64,000 bases of DNA, from positions 1,608,468-1,672,467 of the forward strand of contig NZ_LMRF01000001.1 of assembly GCF_001424755.1 (NCBI RefSeq). The letters are read 5' to 3'. Below, in pieces: positions 46,375 to 55,431 of the stretch. Source of the stretch: Marmoricola sp. Leaf446. Lineage in GTDB: Bacteria > Actinomycetota > Actinomycetes > Propionibacteriales > Nocardioidaceae. The notes under the pieces are model-generated. The model saw nothing but the letters and a program-made list of their open reading frames with translations. It made no database searches and was not told where the DNA came from. Made by a program: the position numbers and the translations under genes. Every line of letters starts with the position of its first letter. Position 1 is the first letter of the stretch.

Positions 46375-48246
46375 GTGCGCCGCACACGGGGGTTCCCGCC
46401 GCTGGTCTGGCTGCTGGTCGCGGCAGCCGGGCTGGTGGGCTTCGCGCTCAGCCTCGGTCTGCCGTGGCGCGACACCGAGCTCCGGCTGGACGTGACCACC
46501 CGGGCGGTGATGGCGCTCGCGGGGGCCCTGCTCCTGGGGTCGGTGGCGCGGGCGTCCGCCGACGCGTCGGCCCGGCACGCGTGGGCGGTCGGCGCCCTGG
46601 GTGCGTCCGTGCTCGCCTACCCCACGGTCCTCGCCGTGGCTGCAGCCGAGGTGGGCGGCTCCGCCACCCGGGTGCTCGCGAACGCCTGGCACGTCGTGCC
46701 GCTGACCCTCGTGCAGCTGGCTCCCCTCCTGGCCGGAGCCCACGCCGTGGGGCGCACGCACCGTCGGTGGGAACGGGCCGTGCTGGTCGTCGCGGGCGTC
46801 GGGGCGGCGGTCACCGCCGTCTCGCTCGCGGTCCCCGGCTCGGAGCTGCTCCTGCTGGTCGCCTCGGTGTCGTGGTTCGGCTCGTTCGCGATCGCGCCGG
46901 TCGGCACCTGGGCCGGCGTCCGCGGCACCAGCGGGGAGGTACGCCGCCGCGCGCTGGTGGCTGCCCTCGCCTCGCTGGTCCCGGTCGTCGTCATCACCGG
47001 GTGCGTCCTGCTCGGGCTGGTCGCCACCACCGTGGGCGGGACCGACGGCGTCACGCTGCTCATGCTGGGGTTCTCGGTGGGAACGCTGTCGTGCGGGCTG
47101 CTGTCGCTGGGCGCAGGGGCACCGCAGGGCTCACCGGTGCTGCACACCTCGACCGTCGTCGCGACCATGCACGCGCTGCTCGCGGCGCTGAGCCTCGTGG
47201 TCGGCGCGCTGGCCACGCTGGGCACGGCGGCCGCGGAGGCGGCTCCCGGCCCGGCGGTGATGGTGGGGATGGTGGTGGCACTCGCGACGGTGCTGCCCTG
47301 GTGGTGGCTGCACCGCTGGACGCTGCGTGTCGTGGACCCGGCGAGCGAGGTGCGCCACGAGCTCGCCCGGCTGGGGCCCGTCGGCGCGGGAGGGCAGCGG
47401 CTGGCCCTGCTCCACGTGCTCCGCCGCGTGGTGGGCGACGGTGACCTCGAGCTGGGCTACGACCCCGACGGGTCCGGCCCGACGCCGGACCCGGGGCGCC
47501 ACGACGTCGTCGTCGCGCGTTCCGCGACCGGGTCGCCCACGGTCGTCGCCATCACCGCCGACCCGGCCGCGGCGCATCGGCTCCGAGAGCTCGGCGACGT
47601 CGACGTGCAGGTCGAGCCCGCGCTGCTCGAGGCGCGGGTCGAGCAGGCGTCGCTCCGGGCCGAGTCCGCCGCGCAGCGCGAGCGGACCAGGCTCAGCAAC
47701 GACCTGCACGACGGGATCCAGGGCCGCCTGCTCGGACTGGCGCTCCAGCTCCAGCTGGGCGCCCGGGACCTCGGGGACCCCGCGGCGGCCCTGCTCGCCG
47801 AGGAGGCGGTCACCACGCTCCGCGCGGCGGTGGAGGACGTCCGGGCTCTGGGCGGCGGCCGGCTGCCCGACGTGCTCGTCCGCGACGGACTGGCTCCCGC
47901 CCTCGCCGAGCTGCTGCGCCCCCTGCACCCGCTGGTGGGCCTCGAGCTGCCGACGGCCCGCTTCGGGGCGGTCGCCGAGGCGGCGGCGTACTTCGTGGTC
48001 GCGGAGGCGGTGACCAACGCCGTCAAGCACGCCACCGCGCACCGGGTCGAGGTGCGGGTGCGGGTGCGCGACGACCACCGCGTGGAGGTCCTCGTCCGCG
48101 ACGACGGCTGCGGGGGCGCAGACCCACGTCTGGGCCGAGGACTGCGCGGTCTCGCCGAGCGCGTGGCAGCGGTGGGCGGCGTGCTCGTCGTCCGGGACGC
48201 CGGTCCGGGCACGGCGGTGGAGGCCGTGGTCCCGTGCGCGTCGTGA
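46375..48246 (+). CDS. Membrane sensor histidine kinase (NarL/DesK-type)
   Basis: The protein has 623 residues: about nine membrane segments (residues 10-315), a poorly defined cytoplasmic linker (325-425), a HisKA_3 helix with His445 in ERTRLSNDLHDGIQGRLLGL and a HATPase domain with VVAEAVTNAVKHA, VRDDGCGGADP and GRGLRGLAERV. The downstream LuxR-type regulator overlaps it by 13 bp, so they are a matched pair. The seven or more helices may be the sensor for a membrane or small-molecule signal. The GTG at 46375 is preceded by GACGAT at 6 nt and only a weak GAAGG. Confidence 0.9.
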   Translation: MRRTRGFPPLVWLLVAAAGLVGFALSLGLPWRDTELRLDVTTRAVMALAGALLLGSVARASADASARHAWAVGALGASVLAYPTVLAVAAAEVGGSATRVLANAWHVVPLTLVQLAPLLAGAHAVGRTHRRWERAVLVVAGVGAAVTAVSLAVPGSELLLLVASVSWFGSFAIAPVGTWAGVRGTSGEVRRRALVAALASLVPVVVITGCVLLGLVATTVGGTDGVTLLMLGFSVGTLSCGLLSLGAGAPQGSPVLHTSTVVATMHALLAALSLVVGALATLGTAAAEAAPGPAVMVGMVVALATVLPWWWLHRWTLRVVDPASEVRHELARLGPVGAGGQRLALLHVLRRVVGDGDLELGYDPDGSGPTPDPGRHDVVVARSATGSPTVVAITADPAAAHRLRELGDVDVQVEPALLEARVEQASLRAESAAQRERTRLSNDLHDGIQGRLLGLALQLQLGARDLGDPAAALLAEEAVTTLRAAVEDVRALGGGRLPDVLVRDGLAPALAELLRPLHPLVGLELPTARFGAVAEAAAYFVVAEAVTNAVKHATAHRVEVRVRVRDDHRVEVLVRDDGCGGADPRLGRGLRGLAERVAAVGGVLVVRDAGPGTAVEAVVPCAS

Positions 48247-48887
48247 TCGCCGAGGACCAGGTGCTGCTGCGCGACGGCCTCGTGCGGCTGGTGGAGGGTG
48301 CCGGGCACCGCGTCGTGGCCGCGGTCGGCGACGCACGGCAGCTCGTCGCCGCGGTGAACGCGGGGAGACCCGACCTGGTGCTCACCGACGTCCGGATGCC
48401 CCCGGACAACACCGACGACGGGGCGCGCGCCGCGCTCCTCCTGCGGCAGCGCGTCCCCGGTCTCGCGGTGGTGGTGCTGACCCAGGGTGTCGACGCCCCC
48501 ACCGCCGCGCGGCTCGCGGACGGTCGGGCCGACGCGTTCGGCTACCTGCTCAAGGACCGGGTCCTCGACACCGACACGTTCGTCGCCCAGCTCGAGGCGG
48601 TGGCCGCCGGGGGCACCGTCATCGACGACGCCGTGGGGGACGGCGTCCGCCGCGAGGACCACCGGCTCGACGCGCTCACCGAGCGCGAGCGCGAGGTCCT
48701 CGGCCGGCTCGCCTCGGGTCGGAGCAACCCCGGCATCGCCGCCGACCTGGTGATCTCGCGCCGCACCGTCGACGCGCACCTGCGCTCGATCTTCGCCAAG
48801 CTCGCCTTCGACGTGGGTGAGGACGACAACCAGCGGGTGCTGGCGGTGCTGCGGTGGCTGGCGGGCGCGAGCGGCCCGGGGCCGTGA
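48234..48887 (+). CDS. LuxR-family response regulator
   Basis: This 217-residue regulator has a receiver domain with the phospho-acceptor Asp52 (LVLTDVRMPP), the acidic pair in IAEDQV and Lys in FGYLLKDRV, followed by a LuxR HTH near 145-205 (LTEREREVLGRLASGRSNPG and ISRRTVDAHLRSIFAKL). It starts with GTG inside the end of the kinase gene and so is its partner. The asparagine in RSNPGIA replaces the usual N-x-E/Q-I pattern, a small deviation. Target genes are not visible, though the divergent DUF4386 gene is a candidate. Confidence 0.93.
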   Translation: MRVVIAEDQVLLRDGLVRLVEGAGHRVVAAVGDARQLVAAVNAGRPDLVLTDVRMPPDNTDDGARAALLLRQRVPGLAVVVLTQGVDAPTAARLADGRADAFGYLLKDRVLDTDTFVAQLEAVAAGGTVIDDAVGDGVRREDHRLDALTEREREVLGRLASGRSNPGIAADLVISRRTVDAHLRSIFAKLAFDVGEDDNQRVLAVLRWLAGASGPGP

Positions 48888-48895
48888 GGCCGTGC

Positions 48896-49153
48896 ACCGG
48901 CCCGCTGCTCGACCTCGCCGGCCAGCCAGGCGCAGTGGTCGGTGCCCACGGCGTGGTGGTGGGTGATGGTGCCGCCCGCCGCGAGCACCGCGTCGCTGGC
49001 CGCGGCCTCGGCGGCGAACCACCGACCCGGCGGGTCCTCGCCCTGGCGCGCCGCGACGGTGAAGTGGAGCGAGCACCCGGTCCCGTAGACGTGGGAGACG
49101 TGGCACAGCACGAGCGTGCCCTCCCCCAGGTCGTCCGTCAGCGCCGCGGTCAC
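48896..49153 (-). pseudogene. Remnant of an FAD-linked oxidase (alkyl-DHAP synthase-like) gene
   Basis: The translation of this stretch contains HVSHVYGTGCSLHFTV, AEAAASDAVLAAGG and TITHHHAVGTDHCAWL. These match the highly conserved C-terminal part of bacterial alkyldihydroxyacetonephosphate synthase/FAD-linked oxidases, including the active-site HHH. Only about 86 codons remain: the FAD-binding N-terminal 400 or so residues are missing and the usual C-terminal end (LDPAGVLNPG) is lost just before the response-regulator stop. No start with a ribosome binding site is seen. I read it as a decayed gene trapped between two live genes, with its upstream end overlapping the next gene by 4 bp. Confidence 0.75.
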
Positions 49154-50109
49154 GGTCGAGTCCCTGACCCCGGGCCGACCTCGTGAGGTGAGAGGCCGTC
49201 GCGCCCGGTCGGGCGCGGAGGCTCGGCCTGCAGCGCCGCGGCCGCCCCCCGCGCAGCCAGGGCCACCCCCGCGGCGCGTGACTCGGTGCCTCGCCTGGTG
49301 CGGTCGGCGGCGACGCTCGCGGTGAGGAGCAGCTCACGGGCCGCGCGGGCCACCTCGTCGGCGTAGAGCACCTCCGCGGCCGCCGTCGTGCGCGCCGTGC
49401 GGGCCGCGGCGTCGGCCACCGCGGCCGCCACCACCACCGCGGCGCGCGCCACGTCGCGGGTCGTCGTGTCGGCCGCGCTCCGCGCCTGTGCGGCGAGGGC
49501 CGCCAGCCGCTCCCCGTCGACGTCCTCGCCGGCGGCGACCCGGGCGTCGAGGGCCGCCCCGGCCGCGGCCGCGACCTGCGAGGCGGCGACGTCGGCCCGG
49601 ACCCTGACCCGGGTGGCGGTGCGGGCCGCGTCGCGGGCGAGGGTCCGGGCCGCCGTCTCGGCGGCGAACGCCCGGGCCCCGGCGGCCTTCGCGGCGGCGG
49701 AGGCCGCCCGCTCGGCGGCGTCGAGCGCCTCGGCCCGAAGCTGCTCGACGGCGAGGGCGGCGTCGTGGGCCTCGACCTCGAGGGCGACAGCCACGGCCTC
49801 GGCCACGACGGCCGCGGCCAGCGACTCGGCGGAGGCCCGAGGGACCGAGGTCGCGGCGTGCTCCTCCCGGGCGTGGTCGAGGCGCTCGTAGGCACCGGCT
49901 CGGATCGCCACGACGTCGGAGCTGCGGAACCGGTGGTGCCCGCCCGGCGTACGGATCGAGGCGAGCTTGACGGCCCGCACCCACCGGGCGACGGTCCTGC
50001 GGTCGACGTGGAGCAGGTCGGCCACCGCGCCGGGGGTCAGGAGCTGCTCGCCGGGCTGGTCGAGCCCCGTCCCCACACCACGGCGACCGGGCGCTCCGGT
50101 GGGGTTCAC
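49150..50109 (-). CDS. BldC-like HTH protein with long alanine-rich coil
   Basis: The protein has 319 residues. A BldC/MerR-type HTH lies near residues 22-72 (LLTPGAVADLLHVDRRTVAR, IRTPGGHHRFRSSDV). It is followed by an extraordinarily Ala-rich helical region of about 200 residues (82-285) with regularly spaced Arg and Glu (AAERAASAAAKAAGARAFAA), probably a long coiled coil. BldC proteins are normally about 70 residues and bind DNA head to tail, so this would be a DNA-binding head on a long arm. Its GTG overlaps the stop of the ANTAR gene (GTGA). The role is unknown. Confidence 0.75.
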   Translation of the reverse strand: MNPTGAPGRRGVGTGLDQPGEQLLTPGAVADLLHVDRRTVARWVRAVKLASIRTPGGHHRFRSSDVVAIRAGAYERLDHAREEHAATSVPRASAESLAAAVVAEAVAVALEVEAHDAALAVEQLRAEALDAAERAASAAAKAAGARAFAAETAARTLARDAARTATRVRVRADVAASQVAAAAGAALDARVAAGEDVDGERLAALAAQARSAADTTTRDVARAAVVVAAAVADAAARTARTTAAAEVLYADEVARAARELLLTASVAADRTRRGTESRAAGVALAARGAAAALQAEPPRPTGRDGLSPHEVGPGSGTRP

Positions 50110-50798
50110 GCCGACCTCGCCCGACGGTCGGCGTCGTCGACCAGGTCGGCCGCGACCGCGCGGACCTTGGTGTTGCCGTGCGACGACGTCCGCCACAAGA
50201 AGGCCTGCGCCGCCTGCTCGGAGAGCACGTAGCGCTCCATCAGGATGCCGATGGCCTGCCCGATCAGCTGTCGGGTCGCCACGGCCTGGTTGAGCGACTC
50301 GACGTGGCGCGCCGTGCCCAGGGCCAGCGCGGCGTGGGTGGCGAAGAAGGCCGCGACGGCGACGTCCTCCTCGCTGATGTCGTCGCTGGTGGTGGAGTAG
50401 AGGTTGAGGCCCCCGATGGTGCCGTGGTCGTCGAGGTGGAGCCGCACCCCCAGCTGCGAGCGCAGCCCGAGCGCCAGCGCTCCGGGCAGGTAGTGGGGCC
50501 AGCGCTCGTCGCCGGCGATGCGCGGCGCGGGGACGACGTCGTCGCCGTCCATGCTCGCCACGCACGGGCCCTCGGCCAGCGAGTACTGCAGGTCGTCGAG
50601 CTCGAGCACCAGTGCGCTCGTGGAGGCGCGCGTGACGATCCGCCCGTCCTTCTCCACGGTGGAGACCCCGATGTGGTCGAAGGTGGGAAGCGCCTCGACG
50701 GCGCTGCGCACGATCACCTCGAGGGTGTCGTCGACCGTGGCCGGACGGTGCATCTGCTGGGCGGCGTGAGCGATGGCGCGGGCCATGGTGGTGTCCAC
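50106..50798 (-). CDS. GAF-ANTAR RNA-binding regulator
   Basis: This 230-residue protein has a GAF domain near residues 20-155 (DHIGVSTVEKDGRIVTRAST, EGPCVASM) and an ANTAR domain near 165-225 (ATRQLIGQAIGILMERYVLS with the two conserved Ala residues and a terminal DLVDDA). ANTAR proteins bind paired RNA hairpins and prevent transcription termination. The GAF part would sense a ligand or redox state; these proteins are numerous in actinobacteria and mostly unstudied. The GTG at 50798 was chosen ahead of the ATG at 50786; neither has a strong ribosome binding site. It is coupled to the BldC-like gene. Confidence 0.87.
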   Translation of the reverse strand: MDTTMARAIAHAAQQMHRPATVDDTLEVIVRSAVEALPTFDHIGVSTVEKDGRIVTRASTSALVLELDDLQYSLAEGPCVASMDGDDVVPAPRIAGDERWPHYLPGALALGLRSQLGVRLHLDDHGTIGGLNLYSTTSDDISEEDVAVAAFFATHAALALGTARHVESLNQAVATRQLIGQAIGILMERYVLSEQAAQAFLWRTSSHGNTKVRAVAADLVDDADRRARSA

Positions 50799-50961
50799 GA
50801 GGGACCCCGTCTCTGATCGTCGTGCCTCACGAAGGGGCGGGGACACAGAGAGGCGTTCGCGGACGAGGCCCTGCGATCCGTCCCGAGGGACCCGGATCGG
50901 GAACCCTCGGTACTGCTCCGAGCCTACGCGCACCCGGCTGGCGCAGCGCGGAGCGCGGGTC

Positions 50962-52023
50962 TCAGGCGTCCAGGACGAGGTCCTCGCAGGGCGTCGAGCA
51001 GCACAGCAGGGCCTGACCCTGGGCGACCTCGCGCGGCCGGATGCCGCCCTGGTGCTCCATCTCGACGCGTCCGGCCAGCACCAGGGTCTTGCAGGTGCCG
51101 CAGACCCCCTCCTGGCACGAGGACGGCAGCGTGATGCCGGCGGCCGCGGCGGCCATGAGCACCGGGGTGTCCTCGGCGCACCGGAAGGACCGCCCGCTGC
51201 GGCGCAGCTTCACGGCGTACGACGTGCCGGTGCCGGCCCCGACGACGGTCGACGGCGCCTCGGGGCCGGCCAGGGAGAAGGACTCCTCGTGGCACCGCTC
51301 GGGCGCGGCGCCGGCCTCGGCGAGCAGGTCGCGCACGGCCGCCATGTAGGGCGCCGGGCCGCAGGTGAAGACCTCGCGCTCGGCGAGGTCGGGGGCCGCG
51401 TCGCGCAGCTGCTGCAGGGTGACGCGGCCGCGCGGACCGGTCCACGTCTCGTCCGCGGCGTCGGTCTCGCACACCACGACGACCCGGACCGAGGGGTGCT
51501 CGGCCTCGATGGTGCGCAGCTCGTCGCGGAAGACGATGTCGGCCGGGGTCCGCGCGTGGTGGACGAGGACGACGTCGACGTCCGCCCGGTCCTCGTGGAC
51601 GGTGCGCAGCATCGACATCAGCGGCGTGATGCCGCTCCCCGCCGAGAGGAACAGGTAGCGCGCGGCGGGGTGGTGGGTGGTGCTGAAGCTCCCCAGCGGC
51701 CCGTCGGCGACCACGGTGTCGCCCGCCCGCAGGTGGTCGTGCAGCCAGTTCGACACCGGCCCGCCCGGCACCCGCTTGACGGTGATCGTGAGCTCCTCGG
51801 GGCGCCGCGGGCTGGAGGAGATCGTGTAGCAGCGGCTGACCGGCTCCCCGGCCACCGGCACGGTCAGCGTGAGGTGCTGGCCCGGCTCGAAGTCGTACGC
51901 CGCGGGCACGGCGGGCCGCAGCACGAAGCTGCGGACGTCGTGGGTGACGTCGACGACGCCGGTGCACAGCAGGGAGCCGGCGAGGCCGGACCCGGTCTCG
52001 GGACGGGCGATGGTGGCGGTCAT
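50962..52023 (-). CDS. Oxygenase reductase: FAD/NAD domain plus plant-type ferredoxin
   Basis: This 353-residue protein supplies electrons to the adjacent Rieske oxygenase. It has an FAD-binding domain (residues about 15-120, RCYTISSSPRRPEELTITVK), an NAD-binding domain (about 125-245, YLFLSAGSGITPLMSML, FTCGPAPYMAAV) and a C-terminal [2Fe-2S] ferredoxin with CQEGVCGTC and a fourth Cys in LLCCSTP. The layout matches GbcB/Stc-type and hybrid-cluster-protein reductases. Its ATG overlaps the stop of the Rieske gene by 4 bp. It ends the three-gene operon; the 163 bp after it contain no clear terminator. Confidence 0.92.
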   Translation of the reverse strand: MTATIARPETGSGLAGSLLCTGVVDVTHDVRSFVLRPAVPAAYDFEPGQHLTLTVPVAGEPVSRCYTISSSPRRPEELTITVKRVPGGPVSNWLHDHLRAGDTVVADGPLGSFSTTHHPAARYLFLSAGSGITPLMSMLRTVHEDRADVDVVLVHHARTPADIVFRDELRTIEAEHPSVRVVVVCETDAADETWTGPRGRVTLQQLRDAAPDLAEREVFTCGPAPYMAAVRDLLAEAGAAPERCHEESFSLAGPEAPSTVVGAGTGTSYAVKLRRSGRSFRCAEDTPVLMAAAAAGITLPSSCQEGVCGTCKTLVLAGRVEMEHQGGIRPREVAQGQALLCCSTPCEDLVLDA

Positions 52024-53309
52024 CGGGCCAGGTGCTCCTTCACGCGGTCGAGGTACCAGGTGGTGAACGCGTCGACCTGGTACTCGCTGGCGGCGTACGG
52101 GCCGGGGAGGTAGGCCGGGCTGCTGACGCCCTGCTGGGCACGGGCGCAGAAGACGCTGTCCTGCTCGTTGGTCTCGCGCCACACGTGGGTGAGGTGGTCG
52201 ACGTCGTAGTCGACGCCCTCCTCGGCGTCCTCGTGCACCAGCCAGGTGGTCCGCACCAACGTCCGTTCGGCCGAGAGCGGCAGCACGCTGAAGGTCACGG
52301 CGTGGTCGGCGAGGAAGTGGAACCACGCGTTGGGCTGGGTGTGCAGCGAGAGCCGCCCCAGTCGCGGGCTGTCGAGGTCGCCGAGCAGGCGGCCGCTCGC
52401 CGAGCGTCCGTCGAGGGTGTAGGACTCGCCGGCGCCGTCGAGCGCCTCGCGCTGCACCCGGAAGGCCGAGACGCGGTCCTGGAGGTCCTCGACCGCGCGG
52501 TAGGGCATCCCGCGCTCCTCGCAGGCCCGCTCGAGCTCGGCCTCGGCGCGGAGGTAGCGCTCGTGGGCGGGTCGCAGCCGGGCGGGGATCGCGTCCTCGG
52601 CGTACCCGTAGGTGGGGAAGAAGGTGCAGATCAGCTCGGGGTGCCCGCCCTCGCAGTGGTAGCACTCGCGGTTGTTCTCCATCACCAGCTTCCAGTTGGC
52701 CTCCTCGACCAGGTCGACCTGGGCGGCGACCTTGGTGCGGTGGAGCTGGTGCGGCAGGAGGTACGGCGCGACCACGGCGGCGACCTCCTCGAAGTCGGCC
52801 GGCGCCTCCGGGGCGAGGCAGACGAACACCAGCCCGGCGACGACCCGGAGGTGGACCGGCCGGAGCCCGAAGCAGCTCTTGTCGAAGCCGGCCGGCTGGT
52901 CGCCCGCGTGCAGCAGGGAGCCGTCGGCGGCATAGGTCCAGCGGTGGTAGCCGCACACGATGTTGCCGACCGAGCCCGCGCGCTCGGCCAGGATGCGCGC
53001 GCCGCGGTGGCGGCAGACGTTGTGGAAGGCCCGCACCACCTCGTCGTCGTCGCGGACCAGGATCACCGACCAGGTGCCCACCTCGACGGTGAGGAAGTCG
53101 CCGGGCTCCCGCAGCTCGGCCTCCGTGGCCACGAACAGCCAGGTATGGGCAAGCACGCCCGCGACGTCGGCGGCGAAGACGTCGGGGCTGGTGTAGAACG
53201 GCGACTCGAGCGGCCGGCCGGGCTCGCGACGGGCCACCAGAGCGGCCAGGTCGACCTGGCTGATCCGGTCGACCTGGTCGGGCCTCGTGCTCGGTGCGGT
53301 CGTGGTCAT
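52020..53309 (-). CDS. Rieske oxygenase, glycine betaine/stachydrine demethylase type
   Basis: This 429-residue alpha subunit has a Rieske [2Fe-2S] site with Cys99-x-His101 and Cys119-x2-His122 (CRHRGARIL, CGYHRW), and a mononuclear iron site with MENNRECYHCEGGHPELI, the pattern of GbcA and stachydrine demethylase Stc2. Those enzymes remove an N-methyl group from glycine betaine or proline betaine as formaldehyde. No signal or extra domain is seen. The upstream flavoenzyme resembles dimethylglycine demethylase, which supports a betaine-like substrate; the exact compound is not determined. It lies 22 bp after that gene. Confidence 0.88.
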   Translation of the reverse strand: MTTTAPSTRPDQVDRISQVDLAALVARREPGRPLESPFYTSPDVFAADVAGVLAHTWLFVATEAELREPGDFLTVEVGTWSVILVRDDDEVVRAFHNVCRHRGARILAERAGSVGNIVCGYHRWTYAADGSLLHAGDQPAGFDKSCFGLRPVHLRVVAGLVFVCLAPEAPADFEEVAAVVAPYLLPHQLHRTKVAAQVDLVEEANWKLVMENNRECYHCEGGHPELICTFFPTYGYAEDAIPARLRPAHERYLRAEAELERACEERGMPYRAVEDLQDRVSAFRVQREALDGAGESYTLDGRSASGRLLGDLDSPRLGRLSLHTQPNAWFHFLADHAVTFSVLPLSAERTLVRTTWLVHEDAEEGVDYDVDHLTHVWRETNEQDSVFCARAQQGVSSPAYLPGPYAASEYQVDAFTTWYLDRVKEHLAR

Positions 53310-53331
53310 CGGGTGCTCCTCTCGGTGGGTC

Positions 53332-55368
53332 TCAGACGGCCGAGCAGAGCCGCAGCGCGTCGTAGACCGCGGCGTGGATGTTGCGGCTGGTGACGGCGTC
53401 ACCGATGCGGAACAGCTGGAAGGTGCCGGCCGCGTCGGGCGCGACCGGCTGCGGGCGCACGCCCAGCAGGGCGGGGTGGTCGACGGCCCCGCGGTTGCTC
53501 GAGAGCGGCACCAGCTCGTGGTAGAGCTCGTCGTTGGGCAGCGTGCCGTGCTCGACGACGACGTGGTCGACGTGGCGCTCTACGACGAGGTCGGTGTAGC
53601 CGCTGCCGAGCCGCGCGACGAGCCCGCCCCCCTCCCGTCGTACGCCGACCAGCCGGCGCGCGAGGGTGAGGGTGACGTCGTGCTCGGCGAAGGCCCGGAG
53701 GTAGGCCGGGGAGTTCATGCTGCCGACGTCGGGGGCCAGCATCCGCTCGGGCGTGACCAGCTCGACGAGGGCACCCCGCGCCGCCAGCAGCTCGGTCGCG
53801 TCGAGGGCCGGCTCGGCGCCGTGGTCGTCGTAGACCAGCACCCGGCCCTGCGGGTGGACCGCGCCGGACATCACGTCCCAGGTGTCCAGGACGAGGTGCT
53901 CGCCCTCGCCGCCGAACGTCGGGTCGGGCAGGCCGCCGGTGGCCACCACGACGACGTCCGGCTCCTCGGCCAGGACCGTCGCGACGTCGGCCCAGGTGCC
54001 GCAGCGCAGGTCGACGCCGTGGTGCTTGGCCTCGGAGACGCGCCAGTCCACGATGCCGATCAGGTCGCGCCGTCGGACCGAGGCCGAGGCGAGCCGCACC
54101 TGCCCGCCCGGGTGGTCCGCGGCCTCCAGCAGCACCACCTGGTGGCCCCGCTCGCCCAGCACGCGCGCCGCCTCGAGCCCGGCCGGACCGGCGCCGACCA
54201 CGACCGCCCGCCGACGCCGGGGCGCCGCCGGCTGCACGTGCAGCAGCGTCTGCTCCCGTCCGGTGGCCGCGTTGTGGATGCACGTGGCCTCGCCGGACCG
54301 GTAGATCGCGTCCAGGCAGTAGTTGGCGCCGACGCAGGGCCGGATCCGGTCCTCCTCGCCGGCCGCGACCTTGGCGACCAGGTGGGGGTCGGCCATCTGC
54401 GGGCGGGTCATGCCCACCAGGTCGAGCAGCCCCTCGCGGATCGCGTGGCGGGCGGTGGCGACGTCGGAGATCCGCGAGGCGTGCATCACCGGGACGCTGG
54501 TGGCCCGGCGGATCTCGCCGGCGAAGTCGAGGAAGGGGGCGCTCGGGGTGCCCATCGAGGGGATCACCCGGGCCAGGGTCGCGTCGCTGCCGATGCTCCC
54601 GCGGATCACGCTGAGGAAGTCGACGCCGTCGCCGACGTACAGGCCCAGGGCGCGGAGCGCCTCCTCGCGCCCGAGCCCGTCGGCCGAGTCCTCGTCCATC
54701 GACATCCGCAGCCCGACCACGAAGTCCGGCCCGACCGCCGCGCGCACGGCCTGCACGACGCGCCGCGGGAATGCCGTCCGCTCCTCGAAGCCACCGCCGA
54801 ACGGGTCCTGGTCACGGTTGGTGGCCGGCGAGTGGAAGGCGTCGAAGAGGTGGCCGTAGGACTGCAGCTCGATGCCGTCGAGCCCCGCGTCCCGGCAGCG
54901 CTGCGCGGCGCTCGCGTAGTCGGCGACGATCCGGTCGAGGTCCCACGCCTCGGCGACCTTGGGGACGCTGCGGTGGGCGGGCTCGCGCAGCGGCGAGGGG
55001 TGGACCAGGGGCAGCCAGTCCCCCGTGAAGTTGCTGGTGCGCCGACCCAGGTGGGTGACCTGGCACATCACGGCGGCACCGGCCTCGTGGACGTCGTCGG
55101 CGAGGCGCCGCAGCCACGGCACGATCTCGTCGCGGTAGAGCAGCAGGTTGCCGAACGCCGGCGGGCTGTCCGGCGAGACCACCGCCGACCCACCGATCAT
55201 GGTCAGGCCGACCCCGCCGACGGCCTTCTCGTGGTGGTAGAGGCGGTAGCGGTCCTTGGGCATCCCGTCCTCGGCGTACGCCGGTTCGTGGGAGGTGCTG
55301 ACCACGCGGTTGCGCAGCGTCACGTGCTTGAGCCGGAACGGCTGGAGCAGCGGGTCGTGGGACGGCAC
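53332..55368 (-). CDS. NADH:flavin oxidoreductase family enzyme (DgcA/StcD-like)
   Basis: This 678-residue enzyme has an FMN-binding TIM barrel (residues about 5-330) with GLDGIELQSYGHLFDAF and DLVGMTRPQMADP, a cysteine segment with CVGANYCLD and later ATCIHNAATGRE, and an FAD/NAD(P) half (about 375-660) with VVVGAGPAGLEAARVLGERG. The fold is that of 2,4-dienoyl-CoA reductase and trimethylamine dehydrogenase; the C-x5-C-x11-C pattern in place of the standard four-Cys set is like dimethylglycine demethylase subunits. In this operon it probably demethylates the product of the Rieske enzyme. GTG at 55368 is likely leaderless (CAGACT at 6 nt). Confidence 0.85.
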   Translation of the reverse strand: MPSHDPLLQPFRLKHVTLRNRVVSTSHEPAYAEDGMPKDRYRLYHHEKAVGGVGLTMIGGSAVVSPDSPPAFGNLLLYRDEIVPWLRRLADDVHEAGAAVMCQVTHLGRRTSNFTGDWLPLVHPSPLREPAHRSVPKVAEAWDLDRIVADYASAAQRCRDAGLDGIELQSYGHLFDAFHSPATNRDQDPFGGGFEERTAFPRRVVQAVRAAVGPDFVVGLRMSMDEDSADGLGREEALRALGLYVGDGVDFLSVIRGSIGSDATLARVIPSMGTPSAPFLDFAGEIRRATSVPVMHASRISDVATARHAIREGLLDLVGMTRPQMADPHLVAKVAAGEEDRIRPCVGANYCLDAIYRSGEATCIHNAATGREQTLLHVQPAAPRRRRAVVVGAGPAGLEAARVLGERGHQVVLLEAADHPGGQVRLASASVRRRDLIGIVDWRVSEAKHHGVDLRCGTWADVATVLAEEPDVVVVATGGLPDPTFGGEGEHLVLDTWDVMSGAVHPQGRVLVYDDHGAEPALDATELLAARGALVELVTPERMLAPDVGSMNSPAYLRAFAEHDVTLTLARRLVGVRREGGGLVARLGSGYTDLVVERHVDHVVVEHGTLPNDELYHELVPLSSNRGAVDHPALLGVRPQPVAPDAAGTFQLFRIGDAVTSRNIHAAVYDALRLCSAV

Positions 55369-55374
55369 GCTGCC

Positions 55375-55380
55375 AGTCTG
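55375..55380 (-). promoter_or_regulatory. -10 element for leaderless demethylase operon
   Basis: On the minus strand, CAGACT ends 6 nt before the GTG at 55368. The operator at 55416-55431 lies about 36 bp upstream of it. Confidence 0.5.
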
Positions 55381-55415
55381 CGAGCCGACCGGGGTCGGCG
55401 ACCAGGCCGGGAAAC

Positions 55416-55431
55416 TGCACCGGTTCGTGCA
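55416..55431. promoter_or_regulatory. LysR-type operator between lysR and the demethylase operon
   Basis: TGCAC-CGGTTC-GTGCA is a perfect inverted repeat centred in the 73-bp divergent region. It overlaps the lysR promoter (10 bp before its ATG), which suits autorepression, and sits upstream of the operon -10, which suits activation. Confidence 0.6.
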
